Part shown: positions 1-8,160 of the stretch, in pieces
Layout of the letters: the number at the start of each line of letters is the position of its first letter
Numbering within the stretch: position 1 is the stretch's first letter
NCBI GenBank assembly: GCA_022824925.1
Contig: JAJDYW010000026.1
Location: 1-64,000, forward strand
From: Dehalococcoidia bacterium
Lineage (GTDB): Bacteria; Chloroflexota; Dehalococcoidia; Tepidiformales; Tepidiformaceae
DNA length: 64,000 bases
Direction: 5' to 3'
Notes under the pieces: generated by a model
What the model was told of the DNA's origin: nothing
Database searches by the model: none
Seen by the model: the letters and a program-made list of their open reading frames with translations, nothing else
Made by a program: the position numbers and the translations under genes

Positions 1-228
1 ACGCCAACTCCCACCCCGACACCGACTCCTACCCCGACGCCTACGCCCACCCCAACGCCAACTCCCACCCCGACCCCGACTCCCACCCCGACGCCAACTC
101 CGACGCCGACTCCTACCCCGTCGCCGACTCCTACCCCGACGCCAACGCCTACCCCGACGCCAACTCCCACCCCGACGCCAACTCCCACCCCGACGCCGAC
201 TCCCACCCCAACGCCGACGCCGCCTGGT
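1..228 (+). repeat. Thr-Pro coding tandem repeat, tract 1
   Basis: This is a degenerate 6-bp repeat (ACNCCN) encoding alternating Thr-Pro, with one Ser-Pro unit. It lies in frame with the surface-protein gene. Third codon positions vary, so selection appears to act on the peptide rather than on the DNA. Confidence 0.9.
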
Positions 229-1803
229 CCCACGTTCACCGGCGTGGAGACGGCCATCAAGCGGTTAAGCGGCCTGCCCGCACGGATCGACGTCGGCGTG
301 CCGGCGGGGCAGGAGGGGGACCTGCTGATCGCCATCCTCGCCACGGCCAGGTCGCGGGAGCCGCAGACGCCGGCCGGTTGGACGACGATCGACAGCGGGC
401 GAATCGGGGACGACCCCGTGGCCGAGGGCGGGGACGGGGTGCTCGCAGCCTGGTACCGGCTCGCGGACAGCTCCGAGCCCGCCAGCTACGGGCTCGAGTG
501 GGCAGCGGGCGGAAGTCCGGGCGTTGCAGCCATCCTGCGGTACGGCGGGGTGGACCCGGCTCTGCCGATCGGCGAGCAAGCGGCCGCAGTCGGGACGGGA
601 AACGCACCAGGCGCCCCGAGTATCACGACGGCTCGCGACGGCGCCCGCATCCTGCGGATCTTCGCGGTCGACGATGGCGACCTGACTGTCAGCTCGCCCC
701 CGGAGCAGGAGGACCGGTTCTCGGTGAGAAGCGGCGGATCGACGGGAACGCACGCTGGGGCGGCGGACGCATCGCTGCAGACCGCCGGCCCGAGCGGGCC
801 GGCGATGTTCTCGATCGTCGAGGGGACGAAGCGTCCGTGGCGGGTATTGACGGTGGCCATCAACCCGCCTCCTACGCCCACGCCCACACCCACACCGACG
901 CCCACGCCGACGCCCACGCCAACTCCGACGCCGACTCCTACGCCTACGCCCACGCCCACGCCCACGCCCACGCCCACACCCACACCCACACCCACGCCGA
1001 CGCCGACGCCCACCCCGACACCAACGCCCACGCCCGCACCTACCCCCACGCCGGCGCCGCCGAGACCAGCACCCAGACCCTTCCAACCCCCTGTCGTGTC
1101 GCGACCGACGCCAACCCCCACACCAACGCCGACTCCCACGCCAACGCCAACCCCTACGCCGACTCCCACGCCGACTCCAACCCCCACGCCAACGCCGACC
1201 CCCACACCAACGCCGACTCCAACGCCGACTCCCACGCCGACGCCGACTCCTACGCCAACGCCGACTCCCACACCAACACCGACTCCTACCCCAACACCCA
1301 CGCCAACACCGACCCCCACGCCAACGACCACGCGCGTGGTCACGCCCGTGGTCTCGCCGACACCCGTGGCGAGCCGCGTTCCCACGCCCATGCCAACACC
1401 AACGGGAACACAGCCACGGACCCCTGCCGCCACACCGGTCGCCACCGCTGCGCCACCTTCGCCTCAGGCCGTTGCTGCGACGGCTCAGGCCGAGCCACTC
1501 ACGGCTCGTTCAGCCGTCACTCCGACACCGGTTGCCGCCCCCACGCCACCACCACCCACCCCGACCGCGACCCCGCAACCGTCGGCCGCCCCCACGGCGA
1601 CGCCGGGGCCAGTCCGCCGGGCGCCTCCCGCCCCGAGTCTGACCGAACTTTATGTGGAGCTGAACGATGAGAGCACGCGGCTCGCCAGGAACCTCACGGT
1701 CGCCGTTGCGTCGTTCACGGCGAGCGCCTGCGCGGCCTCACTGGCGTTGCAGTACGGGAGCCACCTGTGGCGGCGCCGGCCGGAGGGTGGCCACACGCGC
1801 TAG
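1..1803 (+). CDS. Thr/Pro-repeat surface protein, 5' end missing
   Basis: The frame is open from base 1, so the gene starts left of the window; the GTG at 244 is only an internal valine. The visible protein has about 600 residues. It begins with a (Thr-Pro)n linker (bases 1-228), followed by a roughly 205-residue beta-rich domain (244-866). That domain resembles those found in bacterial surface proteins, with segments such as GDLLIA, PAGWT and [10 protein letters not shown]. Two more Thr-Pro tracts follow (868-1050 and 1108-1326), separated by an Arg/Pro-rich spacer, then a Pro/Ala/Thr stretch. Near the C-terminus is one hydrophobic helix (about 1690-1755) followed by Arg-Arg-Arg, which fits a C-terminal membrane anchor with a short cytoplasmic tail. 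No LPXTG motif is seen. The role is unknown; a cell-surface stalk or adhesin is plausible. The stop lies in a CTAG shared with the convergent glyoxalase gene. Confidence 0.8.
   Translation, partial: TPTPTPTPTPTPTPTPTPTPTPTPTPTPTPTPTPTPTPTPSPTPTPTPTPTPTPTPTPTPTPTPTPTPTPTPTPPGPTFTGVETAIKRLSGLPARIDVGVPAGQEGDLLIAILATARSREPQTPAGWTTIDSGRIGDDPVAEGGDGVLAAWYRLADSSEPASYGLEWAAGGSPGVAAILRYGGVDPALPIGEQAAAVGTGNAPGAPSITTARDGARILRIFAVDDGDLTVSSPPEQEDRFSVRSGGSTGTHAGAADASLQTAGPSGPAMFSIVEGTKRPWRVLTVAINPPPTPTPTPTPTPTPTPTPTPTPTPTPTPTPTPTPTPTPTPTPTPTPTPTPTPTPTPAPTPTPAPPRPAPRPFQPPVVSRPTPTPTPTPTPTPTPTPTPTPTPTPTPTPTPTPTPTPTPTPTPTPTPTPTPTPTPTPTPTPTPTPTPTPTPTPTTTRVVTPVVSPTPVASRVPTPMPTPTGTQPRTPAATPVATAAPPSPQAVAATAQAEPLTARSAVTPTPVAAPTPPPPTPTATPQPSAAPTATPGPVRRAPPAPSLTELYVELNDESTRLARNLTVAVASFTASACAASLALQYGSHLWRRRPEGGHTR
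868..1050 (+). repeat. Thr-Pro coding tandem repeat, tract 2
   Basis: A second ACNCCN repeat tract codes for Thr-Pro linker residues immediately after the beta domain. It ends with a few Ala-Pro units before an Arg/Pro-rich spacer. Confidence 0.85.
1108..1326 (+). repeat. Thr-Pro coding tandem repeat, tract 3
   Basis: A third ACNCCN tract in the same frame, longer than the second and almost purely Thr-Pro. It ends at a Thr-Thr-Thr-Arg sequence. Replication slippage or assembly collapse could change its true length. Confidence 0.85.
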
Positions 1804-2159
1804 GACGGGGCTTCGATGAGCTGGCAGTAGTTGCCGTCGGGGTCGAGGAAGGTGGAGATGCGTCCGCCCCAGGGCTCCGCGCCCTTGCTCCGGATGAACG
1901 TGACGCCGCCGGCTTCCAGCCGCGCCTCCTCGGCGTCCAGGTCATCGACCACGAAGTTGATGAGGTAGCGGGCGGGGTCGCTGGCGGGGCCGGTGACCTC
2001 GCTGTGGCCGCTGACGATGAGGAAGCCGCTGCCGAGAGCGAAGGCGCCCGGGCTCATCTCGGGGGCGGGCGTGAGCCCGAGGGTGTCGCGGTAGAACGCG
2101 ATCAGCCCCTCGGGCTCGGGGCTCCCGAGGTTCAGCGAGAGCGTCGGGAGGATGGCCAA
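1800..2159 (-). CDS. Glyoxalase/VOC-family protein
   Basis: A 119-residue single-domain vicinal-oxygen-chelate protein. Visible signatures are FYRDTLGL near the N-terminus, a [10 protein letters not shown] segment, and [13 protein letters not shown] at the C-terminus, where the Glu is the usual metal ligand. The reaction is not identifiable; the family includes glyoxalase I, extradiol dioxygenases and resistance proteins. The TTG at 2159 is the only sensible start. It lies 2 nt after the stop of the aldo/keto reductase gene, so translation is probably coupled, and this is the last gene of a P450-AKR-glyoxalase operon. The stop overlaps the stop of the convergent surface-protein gene. Confidence 0.8.
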   Translation of the reverse strand: MAILPTLSLNLGSPEPEGLIAFYRDTLGLTPAPEMSPGAFALGSGFLIVSGHSEVTGPASDPARYLINFVVDDLDAEEARLEAGGVTFIRSKGAEPWGGRISTFLDPDGNYCQLIEAPS

Positions 2160-2161
2160 CG

Positions 2162-3121
2162 CTAGCTCGCGAAGGCGTTGATGGCGGCCACGTCGTCGTC
2201 GGTCAGCGCCCAGCCGCCGGCGGCGACGTTGGACTCGACCTGGTCGGGGCGGGTGGCGCCGGAAATCACGCTGGGGACGCCGTCCTGGGCGAGCAGCCAG
2301 CCGATCGCCAGGTCGAGGACGGAGTGGCTCTGCTCGGCGGCGTAGGCCTGGGCGGCATGCAGAATGCCCCAGTTCTTGTCGTTGATGTACTTGCCCGCGA
2401 GTCCCGCGAGGGCGCCCTCGGTGAGGCGCCCGCCGGCGGGCATGTCCTCGCCCTGGCGGTACTTGCCGGTGAGGAAGCCGCCGGCCAGGGGGAAGTAGGG
2501 AAAGATGCCATAGCCGCACTCGACGGCGGCGGGGGCGGCCTCCGCCTCGATGTTGCGGTCGACGAGGCTCCACTCGTTCTCGACGGAGATGTAAGGCGCC
2601 AGCCCGTTCGACTCGGTGACCTGCTTCGCCTCGCAAATCTGGTCGCCGGAGACGTTGGAGATCCCGGCGTAGCGGATCTTGCCCTCTTTCACGAGGTCGT
2701 TGAGGACGCCTGCGGTCTCCGCGGCGGGGGTATCGGGATCGGGGAAATGGACCATGTAGAGGTCGATGTAATCCGTCCCGAGGCGGTCGAGGCTGTTGGC
2801 GAGGGCGTTCGTGATGTACTCGCGCGTGCCGCTGCCGGGGGACTGGATGCCGGCCGGGGTCATGGCCGTGGGCATGCCGAACTTGGTGGCGATGACGACG
2901 TCGCCGCGGCGGTCGCCGAGGGCCTTGCCGAGGATCGCCTCGGAGGCGCCATGCTCGCCGGCGTACATCTCGGCGGTATCGAAGAAGTTCACGCCGAGGT
3001 CGATCGCCTTGTCCACGACGGCCTGGGCGCCGTCGTCGCCGATGCGCATGCCGAAGTTGTTGCAGCCGAGGCCGACGACGGAGACCTGCAGGTCCGAGTT
3101 GCCGATGTTGCGGTATTCCAT
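2162..3121 (-). CDS. Aldo/keto reductase
   Basis: A 319-residue NAD(P)H-dependent aldo/keto reductase with a TIM-barrel fold. The N-terminus has the typical GLGCNNFG loop. The catalytic tetrad is visible as Asp48 and Tyr53 (NFFDTAEMY), Lys80 (ATKFG) and a His in MVHFPD near residue 123. The C-terminal cofactor region contains SVISGATRPDQV. It resembles the YajO/potassium-channel-beta-like branch that reduces aldehydes and ketones. The ATG start is preceded by a GGAGGG ribosome site. It sits 73 bp downstream of a P450 gene and directly upstream of a glyoxalase gene, which suggests processing of oxidised (carbonyl) products. Confidence 0.88.
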   Translation of the reverse strand: MEYRNIGNSDLQVSVVGLGCNNFGMRIGDDGAQAVVDKAIDLGVNFFDTAEMYAGEHGASEAILGKALGDRRGDVVIATKFGMPTAMTPAGIQSPGSGTREYITNALANSLDRLGTDYIDLYMVHFPDPDTPAAETAGVLNDLVKEGKIRYAGISNVSGDQICEAKQVTESNGLAPYISVENEWSLVDRNIEAEAAPAAVECGYGIFPYFPLAGGFLTGKYRQGEDMPAGGRLTEGALAGLAGKYINDKNWGILHAAQAYAAEQSHSVLDLAIGWLLAQDGVPSVISGATRPDQVESNVAAGGWALTDDDVAAINAFAS

Positions 3122-3194
3122 AAGGGAGCGCCCTCCTGTTGGGTTCGTTCGCGTGGGGCAGTGTAGGGCAACGGCGCGGGGTGCGCCCGTGGCC

Positions 3195-4460
3195 TCAGGC
3201 AGGGTCGAACTCGAGGTCGAGGGAGGTGACGGAGCGCATACCCGCGTTCCCGCCCATGACGGGGTTGTGGCCAGGCTTGATGCGCACGTCGGCGATGGCT
3301 TCGAGGATCATGCGCGTGCCCACCACGGCCTCGGTGCGGGCGAGCTGGTAGCCCGCGCAGAAGTGCTTCCCGAGCCCGAAGCCGATATGGCTGGAGCGGC
3401 CGCCCTCGCGGTAGCCGACGCGCATCTCCCGGCCGATGTAGAGGTCCTCGCGAAAGATGTCGAACGTCTCGGGGTCAGCGAACACGCGCTCGTCGTGGTT
3501 GGCGCCGTGGATGGAGAGGTTCACGACGCTGCCAGCGGGGACGGTCACGCCGCGCATCTCCCAGTCCTGCAGCACGAGGCGGACCTCGCCCCCGACGGGG
3601 GCTTCGCAGCGCATCGTCTCGGTGAAGGCCTGGTCGATGAGGGAGTGGTCCTCCCGCACCTCCTCGAACTGGTCGGGGTGGTTGAGGAGGAGCCACCAGA
3701 GGTTGGCGATGGCGCGGTCGGTGGTCTCGCCGCCGGCCGTGAGGAGCAGGCTCACGAACGACTTGATGTCGTGGACGGTGAGGCGCCGGCCGTCGACCTC
3801 GGCTTCGCAGAGCCTGGAGATGAGGTCGTCGCCGGGGTTGCGCAGGCGCTCCTGGACGAAGGGTTCGAGGTACTCGTGGAACTCGGCGTTGGCCTCGATG
3901 CCCTTCTTGCGCAGGACGGGGTCGGGGGAGAGGCCGGCGAGGAAGGTGGGGTACCAGTAGTGGAAGCGGTCGTGGTCGGACTGGGGCAGGGCGAGCATGT
4001 CGACGATGACGTTCACGGGCAGGCGCGTGCTGAACGTGTCGACGAGGTCGGTCTCGCGGCGATCGATGAAGCCATCGATCAGGTCGCGGGCGGCCTTCTC
4101 GGTGAAGCCGACGATGAGGCGGCGGACGTTGTCCTCGATGACGGGGAGGAAGGCTTCGAGCTTCCGGCCGACGAACTCGGGGGCGATGATGGCGCGCTTC
4201 TGGGTGTGCTCGTCGCCGTCCATGGCGGTGAGGGAGGGGCCGAAGACCGCGCTGTGGGAGTCCTCGAAGATGGTGCTGGAGAGCGTGTCGTGGTCGAGGA
4301 AGCCAGCGACGACGTCCTCGTAGCGGGTCACGAACCAGACACCCTGCCGGGGGTGGCGCCAGACGGGCTGCTCGTCGCGGAGGCGCTTGAGGGCGGGGTA
4401 GGGGTTGAGCTGGAACTCCCGGCCCTCGAGGAGGGCGGCGTCGAAGGTGTCGGTGGTCAT
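3195..4460 (-). CDS. Cytochrome P450
   Basis: A soluble bacterial class P450 monooxygenase of 421 residues. The heme-binding loop reads FGLGKHFCAG with the thiolate ligand at Cys368. The I-helix oxygen-activation motif AGGETTD and the K-helix ExxR (ETMR) are both present, and no membrane anchor is seen. The start is ATG 4460 rather than any upstream codon because a TATCCT -10 box (4475-4470) lies 9 nt upstream, implying a leaderless transcript, and because the protein then begins at the usual distance from the first P450 helix. It is the first gene of a minus-strand operon with an aldo/keto reductase and a glyoxalase. The substrate cannot be told from sequence. Confidence 0.93.
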   Translation of the reverse strand: MTTDTFDAALLEGREFQLNPYPALKRLRDEQPVWRHPRQGVWFVTRYEDVVAGFLDHDTLSSTIFEDSHSAVFGPSLTAMDGDEHTQKRAIIAPEFVGRKLEAFLPVIEDNVRRLIVGFTEKAARDLIDGFIDRRETDLVDTFSTRLPVNVIVDMLALPQSDHDRFHYWYPTFLAGLSPDPVLRKKGIEANAEFHEYLEPFVQERLRNPGDDLISRLCEAEVDGRRLTVHDIKSFVSLLLTAGGETTDRAIANLWWLLLNHPDQFEEVREDHSLIDQAFTETMRCEAPVGGEVRLVLQDWEMRGVTVPAGSVVNLSIHGANHDERVFADPETFDIFREDLYIGREMRVGYREGGRSSHIGFGLGKHFCAGYQLARTEAVVGTRMILEAIADVRIKPGHNPVMGGNAGMRSVTSLDLEFDPA

Positions 4461-4469
4461 GGCGGCGTC

Positions 4470-4475
4470 AGGATA
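4470..4475 (-). promoter_or_regulatory. -10 box of P450 gene (leaderless)
   Basis: The minus-strand hexamer TATCCT ends 9 nt before the ATG at 4460. A transcript would therefore start at or next to the start codon. No convincing -35 box is seen. Confidence 0.45.
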
Positions 4476-4503
4476 ACGGGTGGGGTTGGGGGAGGGTGGG
4501 CGG

Positions 4504-4509
4504 TATTCT
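4504..4509 (+). promoter_or_regulatory. -10 box of RHH gene (leaderless)
   Basis: The hexamer TATTCT ends 6 nt before the GTG at 4516. It is divergent from the P450 promoter 30 bp away. Confidence 0.4.
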
Positions 4510-4515
4510 GAGGCA

Positions 4516-4854
4516 GTGTTGACCATTGAGGTGACCCTCCCTGAGAACCTCCTGCAGGAGTTTGACGAGCGACCTGAAGTCCGCGCCAGGGGGCGTTCGG
4601 CTGTGCTGAGCGAGATTGTCGCCGCATACCTCAGGGGGAAGCGGTCCGAGGAGATCGCGCGAGAAAATCGGGAGGGCTACAGGAAGTACCCGCAGACCGA
4701 TGAGGACCTTGAGTGGGCAAGTATCGAGGCGTGGCCGGACGACCAGGGTCAGCACCAGCAAGCTAGGAACGCGGAGGCGTCAGAGGCTCCCAACGCGGCT
4801 CAGGAGCGAGCAGCAGATCCTTCAGGCCCGGCCTCGACCGTTCCCGGCCCCTGA
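4516..4854 (+). CDS. Ribbon-helix-helix antitoxin-like protein
   Basis: The N-terminal 75 residues look like an RHH/MazE-type DNA-binding antitoxin: a beta strand LTIEVTLPE, then helices with SAVLSEIVAAYLRG, then a charged linker ending EWASIEAWPDD. The GTG at 4516 is chosen because the RHH strand begins there and a -10 box is just upstream. The usual partner, a MazF/PemK-type toxin gene that follows directly, is missing. The last 38 residues are low-complexity and overlap the convergent DUF2283 gene by 92 bp. It may be an orphan antitoxin whose toxin was lost, with the tail an out-of-frame remnant. It could act as a simple transcriptional regulator. Confidence 0.6.
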   Translation: MLTIEVTLPENLLQEFDERPEVRARGRSAVLSEIVAAYLRGKRSEEIARENREGYRKYPQTDEDLEWASIEAWPDDQGQHQQARNAEASEAPNAAQERAADPSGPASTVPGP

Positions 4855-5038
4855 CCACCGCCTGCAGTTCCTGGATGTCAACTCGCTCTGAAGCGCCTTC
4901 GATCTGGATTGCGGCAACGTCCGAAGTTGAATCCAGACGCACGAGCACGCCATCGCAGAGAGGGAAGCTCTCCACCTCCACACGGGCTCCGAAGGAGATG
5001 TGGAGCATATCGGCGGTGGGATCGTAGGTCAGCTTCAC
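4763..5038 (-). CDS. DUF2283 family small protein
   Basis: A 91-residue protein whose N-terminus has the DUF2283 pattern (KLTYDPTADMLHISF) followed by a short beta segment ending in a Gln-Ile-Glu-Gly strand. The family's biochemical role is unknown; members often sit beside toxin-antitoxin genes. The GTG start at 5038 has a strong GAGGAGG ribosome site. The C-terminal third is opposite the tail of the RHH gene, an unusual 92-bp tail-to-tail overlap. Confidence 0.75.
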   Translation of the reverse strand: MKLTYDPTADMLHISFGARVEVESFPLCDGVLVRLDSTSDVAAIQIEGASERVDIQELQAVVRGRERSRPGLKDLLLAPEPRWEPLTPPRS

Positions 5039-5127
5039 CGGTGCCTCCTCACTGCACCAATCGTCGGCTGATCGCAGTCGCAGGTGCAAGGGATCCCTGC
5101 GGCCGCCAACCCCTCTTCCCACCGGCG

Positions 5128-5133
5128 TAGGAT
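5128..5133 (+). promoter_or_regulatory. -10 box upstream of Rieske oxygenase
   Basis: The hexamer TAGGAT lies 44 nt before ATG 5178. It is the best -10 candidate for the Rieske-P450 operon, and no clear -35 is seen. Confidence 0.35.
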
Positions 5134-5177
5134 TGGCGGCATGCAACGGCCCCGGCGCGGGCCTCGGAGGTTCCACG

Positions 5178-6872
5178 ATGCGAAGTGAAGTGCATGGCAT
5201 CAGCGGTGCGACGTACGACGACCTCGGCGACGGCCGCATCCGCGTGAGCAAGGGCGAGCGCTACGGCATCTTCGACTGGGAGGGGCGCTGGAAAGAGGGC
5301 GACATCACCTGGGCCGACCCCCACCTGCTCCAATACGTCGGCGGGCCCGACCTGCCCCCCGGCGTCGACGAGATGGCCGCGCAGGTCGAGCGGGCGCGGG
5401 CGGAGGCGAAGGTGGAAGCGGAGGCAGAGGCTGCGGACGAGCCCAGCGCGGGCGACCTGGCCGAGGACGCCTACACCGGCTCCGTGCGCGACCCGCGGCT
5501 TGGCACGCGCCGGGTGATGTTCACGCAGGGCGACACGACCGTCGCGAAGTACGTGGGCGATCCCGGCCGCGAGACGGAGAAGGGGATGCGCTCGAAGGGC
5601 ATCTCCTTCCACGAGGTGCTGGCGGGCGATACCTACCAGGACCGCATCCCGCCGGAGCTGTGGGAGGACTCGCCTATGACGGGCGGGGTCACGAGGGTTC
5701 CGACCGAGCGCTTCACGAGCAAGGCGTGGCACGACCTCGAGGTCGAGAAGCTGTGGAAGAAGGTGTGGCAATACGCCGCCCACGTGGACGACATCCCCGA
5801 GGTCGGCGACTACATCGTCTACGACATCGCGCACCTCTCCTACATCGTCGTGCGCACGGGCGAGAACGAGTTCAAGGCCTACAACAACGCCTGCCTGCAT
5901 CGCGGGCGGCAGCTGCGCGAGTTCGACGGCAGGAAGGCGACCGAGTTCCGCTGCCCCTTCCACGGCTGGTGCTGGGAGATCGACGGCTCGCTCCGCGAGA
6001 TCCCCTCGGAGTGGGACTTCCCCGAGGTGCGCGAGGACGCCAACCACCTGCGCGAGGCGAAGGTCGGCACCTGGGGCGGCTTCGTCTTCATCAACCCCGA
6101 CCCGGACTGCGAGCCCTTCGAGGACTTCATCGGCTCGCTGCCGCGGCACTACGAGAAGTACGAGTACGAGAAGCGCTGGAAGCAGATGCACGTGGCGAAG
6201 GTCATCGCGGCGAACTGGAAGCTCACGCAGGAGGCCTTCATGGAGGGCTACCACGTGATGGCCACCCACCCGCAGTCGATGGCCTTCGGCGGCGACGGCG
6301 CGAACATGCAGTACGACGTGTTCGGGAACTGGTGCCGGGCCATCACCGTGGGGAGCGGCACGAGCCCCCAGCGCGGCATCTTCCCCGCCCCGGAGGAGAT
6401 CTTCGCGACTCGCAAGGCGGGCGCGGAGGCGGCCCGCGAGGGTCTGCGGCAGGTCATCGGCGACAAGGCGGACACGTACTGCGACGCCGAGGTGATCGAC
6501 GGGTACTTCAACAACCTCTTCCCGAACTTCCACCCGTGGGGCTGCTTCAGCCGCATCGTGTACCGCTTCCGGCCGCTGGGCGACGACCCCGACCGCAGCA
6601 TCATGGAGGTGCTCTACCTGGTGCCGTGGCCGGAGGACCAGGAGAAGCCGCCGGCGGCGCCGATCCACTGGCTGGAGGAGGACGAGGACTTCACCCTCGC
6701 GCCGGAGATGGGCGGGCTGGCGCGCGTCCTGAACCAGGACTGCTACAACCTGCCGAAGATCCAGAAGGGCCTGAAGACGAAGCAGGATCCGTACGTCTAC
6801 TTCTCCGCCTACTCGGAGGGGAAGATCCGCCACTTCCACGACCTGTACGACCAGTGGCTGGGAGTGGAGTAG
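5178..6872 (+). CDS. Rieske aromatic-ring-hydroxylating-type oxygenase, alpha subunit
   Basis: A 564-residue oxygenase. The Rieske [2Fe-2S] site is C239-x-H241 ... C259-x2-H262. The catalytic domain carries the mononuclear iron motif NWKLTQEAFMEGYHVMATH, with His359 and His364 as ligands and N346 at its start. Such enzymes insert oxygen into hydrophobic rings or demethylate, using electrons from a separate reductase. The first ~160 residues are not part of the normal fold: a beta-like segment, an Ala/Glu-rich stretch (about residues 75-95) and a linker. This makes the protein roughly 130 residues longer than typical relatives. ATG 5178 is chosen for its GGAGG ribosome site. A P450 gene follows 3 bp downstream, so the two are almost certainly co-transcribed. 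Confidence 0.9.
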   Translation: MRSEVHGISGATYDDLGDGRIRVSKGERYGIFDWEGRWKEGDITWADPHLLQYVGGPDLPPGVDEMAAQVERARAEAKVEAEAEAADEPSAGDLAEDAYTGSVRDPRLGTRRVMFTQGDTTVAKYVGDPGRETEKGMRSKGISFHEVLAGDTYQDRIPPELWEDSPMTGGVTRVPTERFTSKAWHDLEVEKLWKKVWQYAAHVDDIPEVGDYIVYDIAHLSYIVVRTGENEFKAYNNACLHRGRQLREFDGRKATEFRCPFHGWCWEIDGSLREIPSEWDFPEVREDANHLREAKVGTWGGFVFINPDPDCEPFEDFIGSLPRHYEKYEYEKRWKQMHVAKVIAANWKLTQEAFMEGYHVMATHPQSMAFGGDGANMQYDVFGNWCRAITVGSGTSPQRGIFPAPEEIFATRKAGAEAAREGLRQVIGDKADTYCDAEVIDGYFNNLFPNFHPWGCFSRIVYRFRPLGDDPDRSIMEVLYLVPWPEDQEKPPAAPIHWLEEDEDFTLAPEMGGLARVLNQDCYNLPKIQKGLKTKQDPYVYFSAYSEGKIRHFHDLYDQWLGVE

Positions 6873-6875
6873 GCG

Positions 6876-8150
6876 ATGACGCAGGCGCTCGCCGACTACG
6901 GCTTCCTGAAGCTGAACGAGCAGATCCTGGCCGACCCGTACCCGTTCTACCGGGCGCTGCGGGAGGAGTCGCCCATCTACCGGGAGCCCGACTACGGGGT
7001 GTTCCTGGTGAGCCGCTACGAGGACATCCTGGAGGTGAACGCGCAGCCGGAGGTGTTCTCGAGCATCCTCGTGGCGAACGCGCCCTACACGGACCCGCCG
7101 GCGCCGCTGGACGAGTTGCCGGCGTGGCGCGACTCGCAGCCGTTCAGCGACAAGATCCTCTCGAACGACCCGCCCGACCACACGCGCCACAAGCGGCTCA
7201 TCAACCGCTTCTTCACGCCCCGCCACGTTGCGGAGCTGGAGCCGCGCGTGCGGGAGATCACGAACGAGATCATCGATTCGTTCATCGACACGGGCGAGGT
7301 CGAATTCGTGACCCAGTTCGCGCACATGCTGCCGCGGCTGGTGGTGGGCGAGCTGATCGGGGTACCCTCGCAGGACGCCGACTACTTCAAGCAGCACTTC
7401 ATGGACCGCCTCGCGATCATGGCGAGGGCGGCGGAAGACCCCACGGGCGCCTACCAGCGGCAGGAGGAGGAGCGCGAGGGGATCACCGAGAACGAGTTCC
7501 TCACGGATTACTTCCTGGAGGCGATGGCGGAGCGCCGGCGGAAACCGCAGGGCGACATCATGAGCGACCTCGCCAACGCCACCTTCACGGACACGAAGGA
7601 GCCCGTGCCGCTGGAGTCGCTGGTGAGCATGATCACGCTGCTCTACGCGGCCGGCGGCGACGCCAACACGCCGGAGCTGATGACCAACTCGATGCTGGTG
7701 CTGCTGCGCCAGCCCGACGTGATGCAGGCGCTCCGGGACGACCCCTCGCTGGCGGGCGGCTTCATCGAGGAGGTACTGCGGTACGACACGCCCGTGCCCG
7801 GCGTCTTCCGCATCGCGCTGCAGGACACGAGCGTCGGCGGCGTGCCGGTGAAGCGCGGCGAGAAGGTGATGATCATCTACGGCTCGGGGAACCACGACGC
7901 GGAGAAGTTCGACGACGCGGAGGTGTTCGACCTCGGGCGCGAGCAGACCTGCCCGCACCTCGGCTTCGGCCACGGGGTGCACTACTGCCCCGGCGCGGGG
8001 CTGGCGCGCCAGGAGGGTCGCGTGGCGGTGCAGGAGATCCTGCGGCGCATGGGCGACATCCGCATGCTGGAGGGGGACCCGCCCTACGTGCCGAGCGTGA
8101 TCCAGCGCATCCCCATCCGGCTGAAGCTGGGCTTCACGAAGCTGGCCTGA
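6876..8150 (+). CDS. Cytochrome P450 with atypical I-helix
   Basis: A 424-residue soluble P450. The heme loop is FGHGVHYCPG with Cys371 as the iron ligand, and ExxR is present as EEVLR. The I-helix reads AAGGDANTPE: the acidic residue is kept (Asp) but the conserved Thr beside it is Ala. This recalls P450eryF, where Ala replaces Thr and substrate helps proton delivery. It starts 3 bp after the Rieske oxygenase stop, so the two oxygenases probably act on the same pathway. No redox partner is nearby. Confidence 0.92.
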   Translation: MTQALADYGFLKLNEQILADPYPFYRALREESPIYREPDYGVFLVSRYEDILEVNAQPEVFSSILVANAPYTDPPAPLDELPAWRDSQPFSDKILSNDPPDHTRHKRLINRFFTPRHVAELEPRVREITNEIIDSFIDTGEVEFVTQFAHMLPRLVVGELIGVPSQDADYFKQHFMDRLAIMARAAEDPTGAYQRQEEEREGITENEFLTDYFLEAMAERRRKPQGDIMSDLANATFTDTKEPVPLESLVSMITLLYAAGGDANTPELMTNSMLVLLRQPDVMQALRDDPSLAGGFIEEVLRYDTPVPGVFRIALQDTSVGGVPVKRGEKVMIIYGSGNHDAEKFDDAEVFDLGREQTCPHLGFGHGVHYCPGAGLARQEGRVAVQEILRRMGDIRMLEGDPPYVPSVIQRIPIRLKLGFTKLA

Positions 8151-8160
8151 CGCCCAGCGC

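Noticed and set aside
1..1330. Possible CRISPR array from repeated sequence
   Set aside because: The repeats are 6-bp coding units without spacers of uniform length; the translation is Thr-Pro. No CRISPR array or cas gene is seen anywhere in the window.
486..1445. Long minus-strand frame encoding Gly-Val repeats opposite the Thr-Pro tracts
   Set aside because: It is the mirror of the ACNCCN repeat and has no domain or ribosome site; the plus-strand frame carries a real beta domain and membrane helix.
5049..7982. Long minus-strand open frame opposite the Rieske and P450 genes
   Set aside because: High GC makes antisense frames open. The translation is Arg/Val/Leu-rich with no recognised motifs, while the plus strand encodes clear oxygenases.
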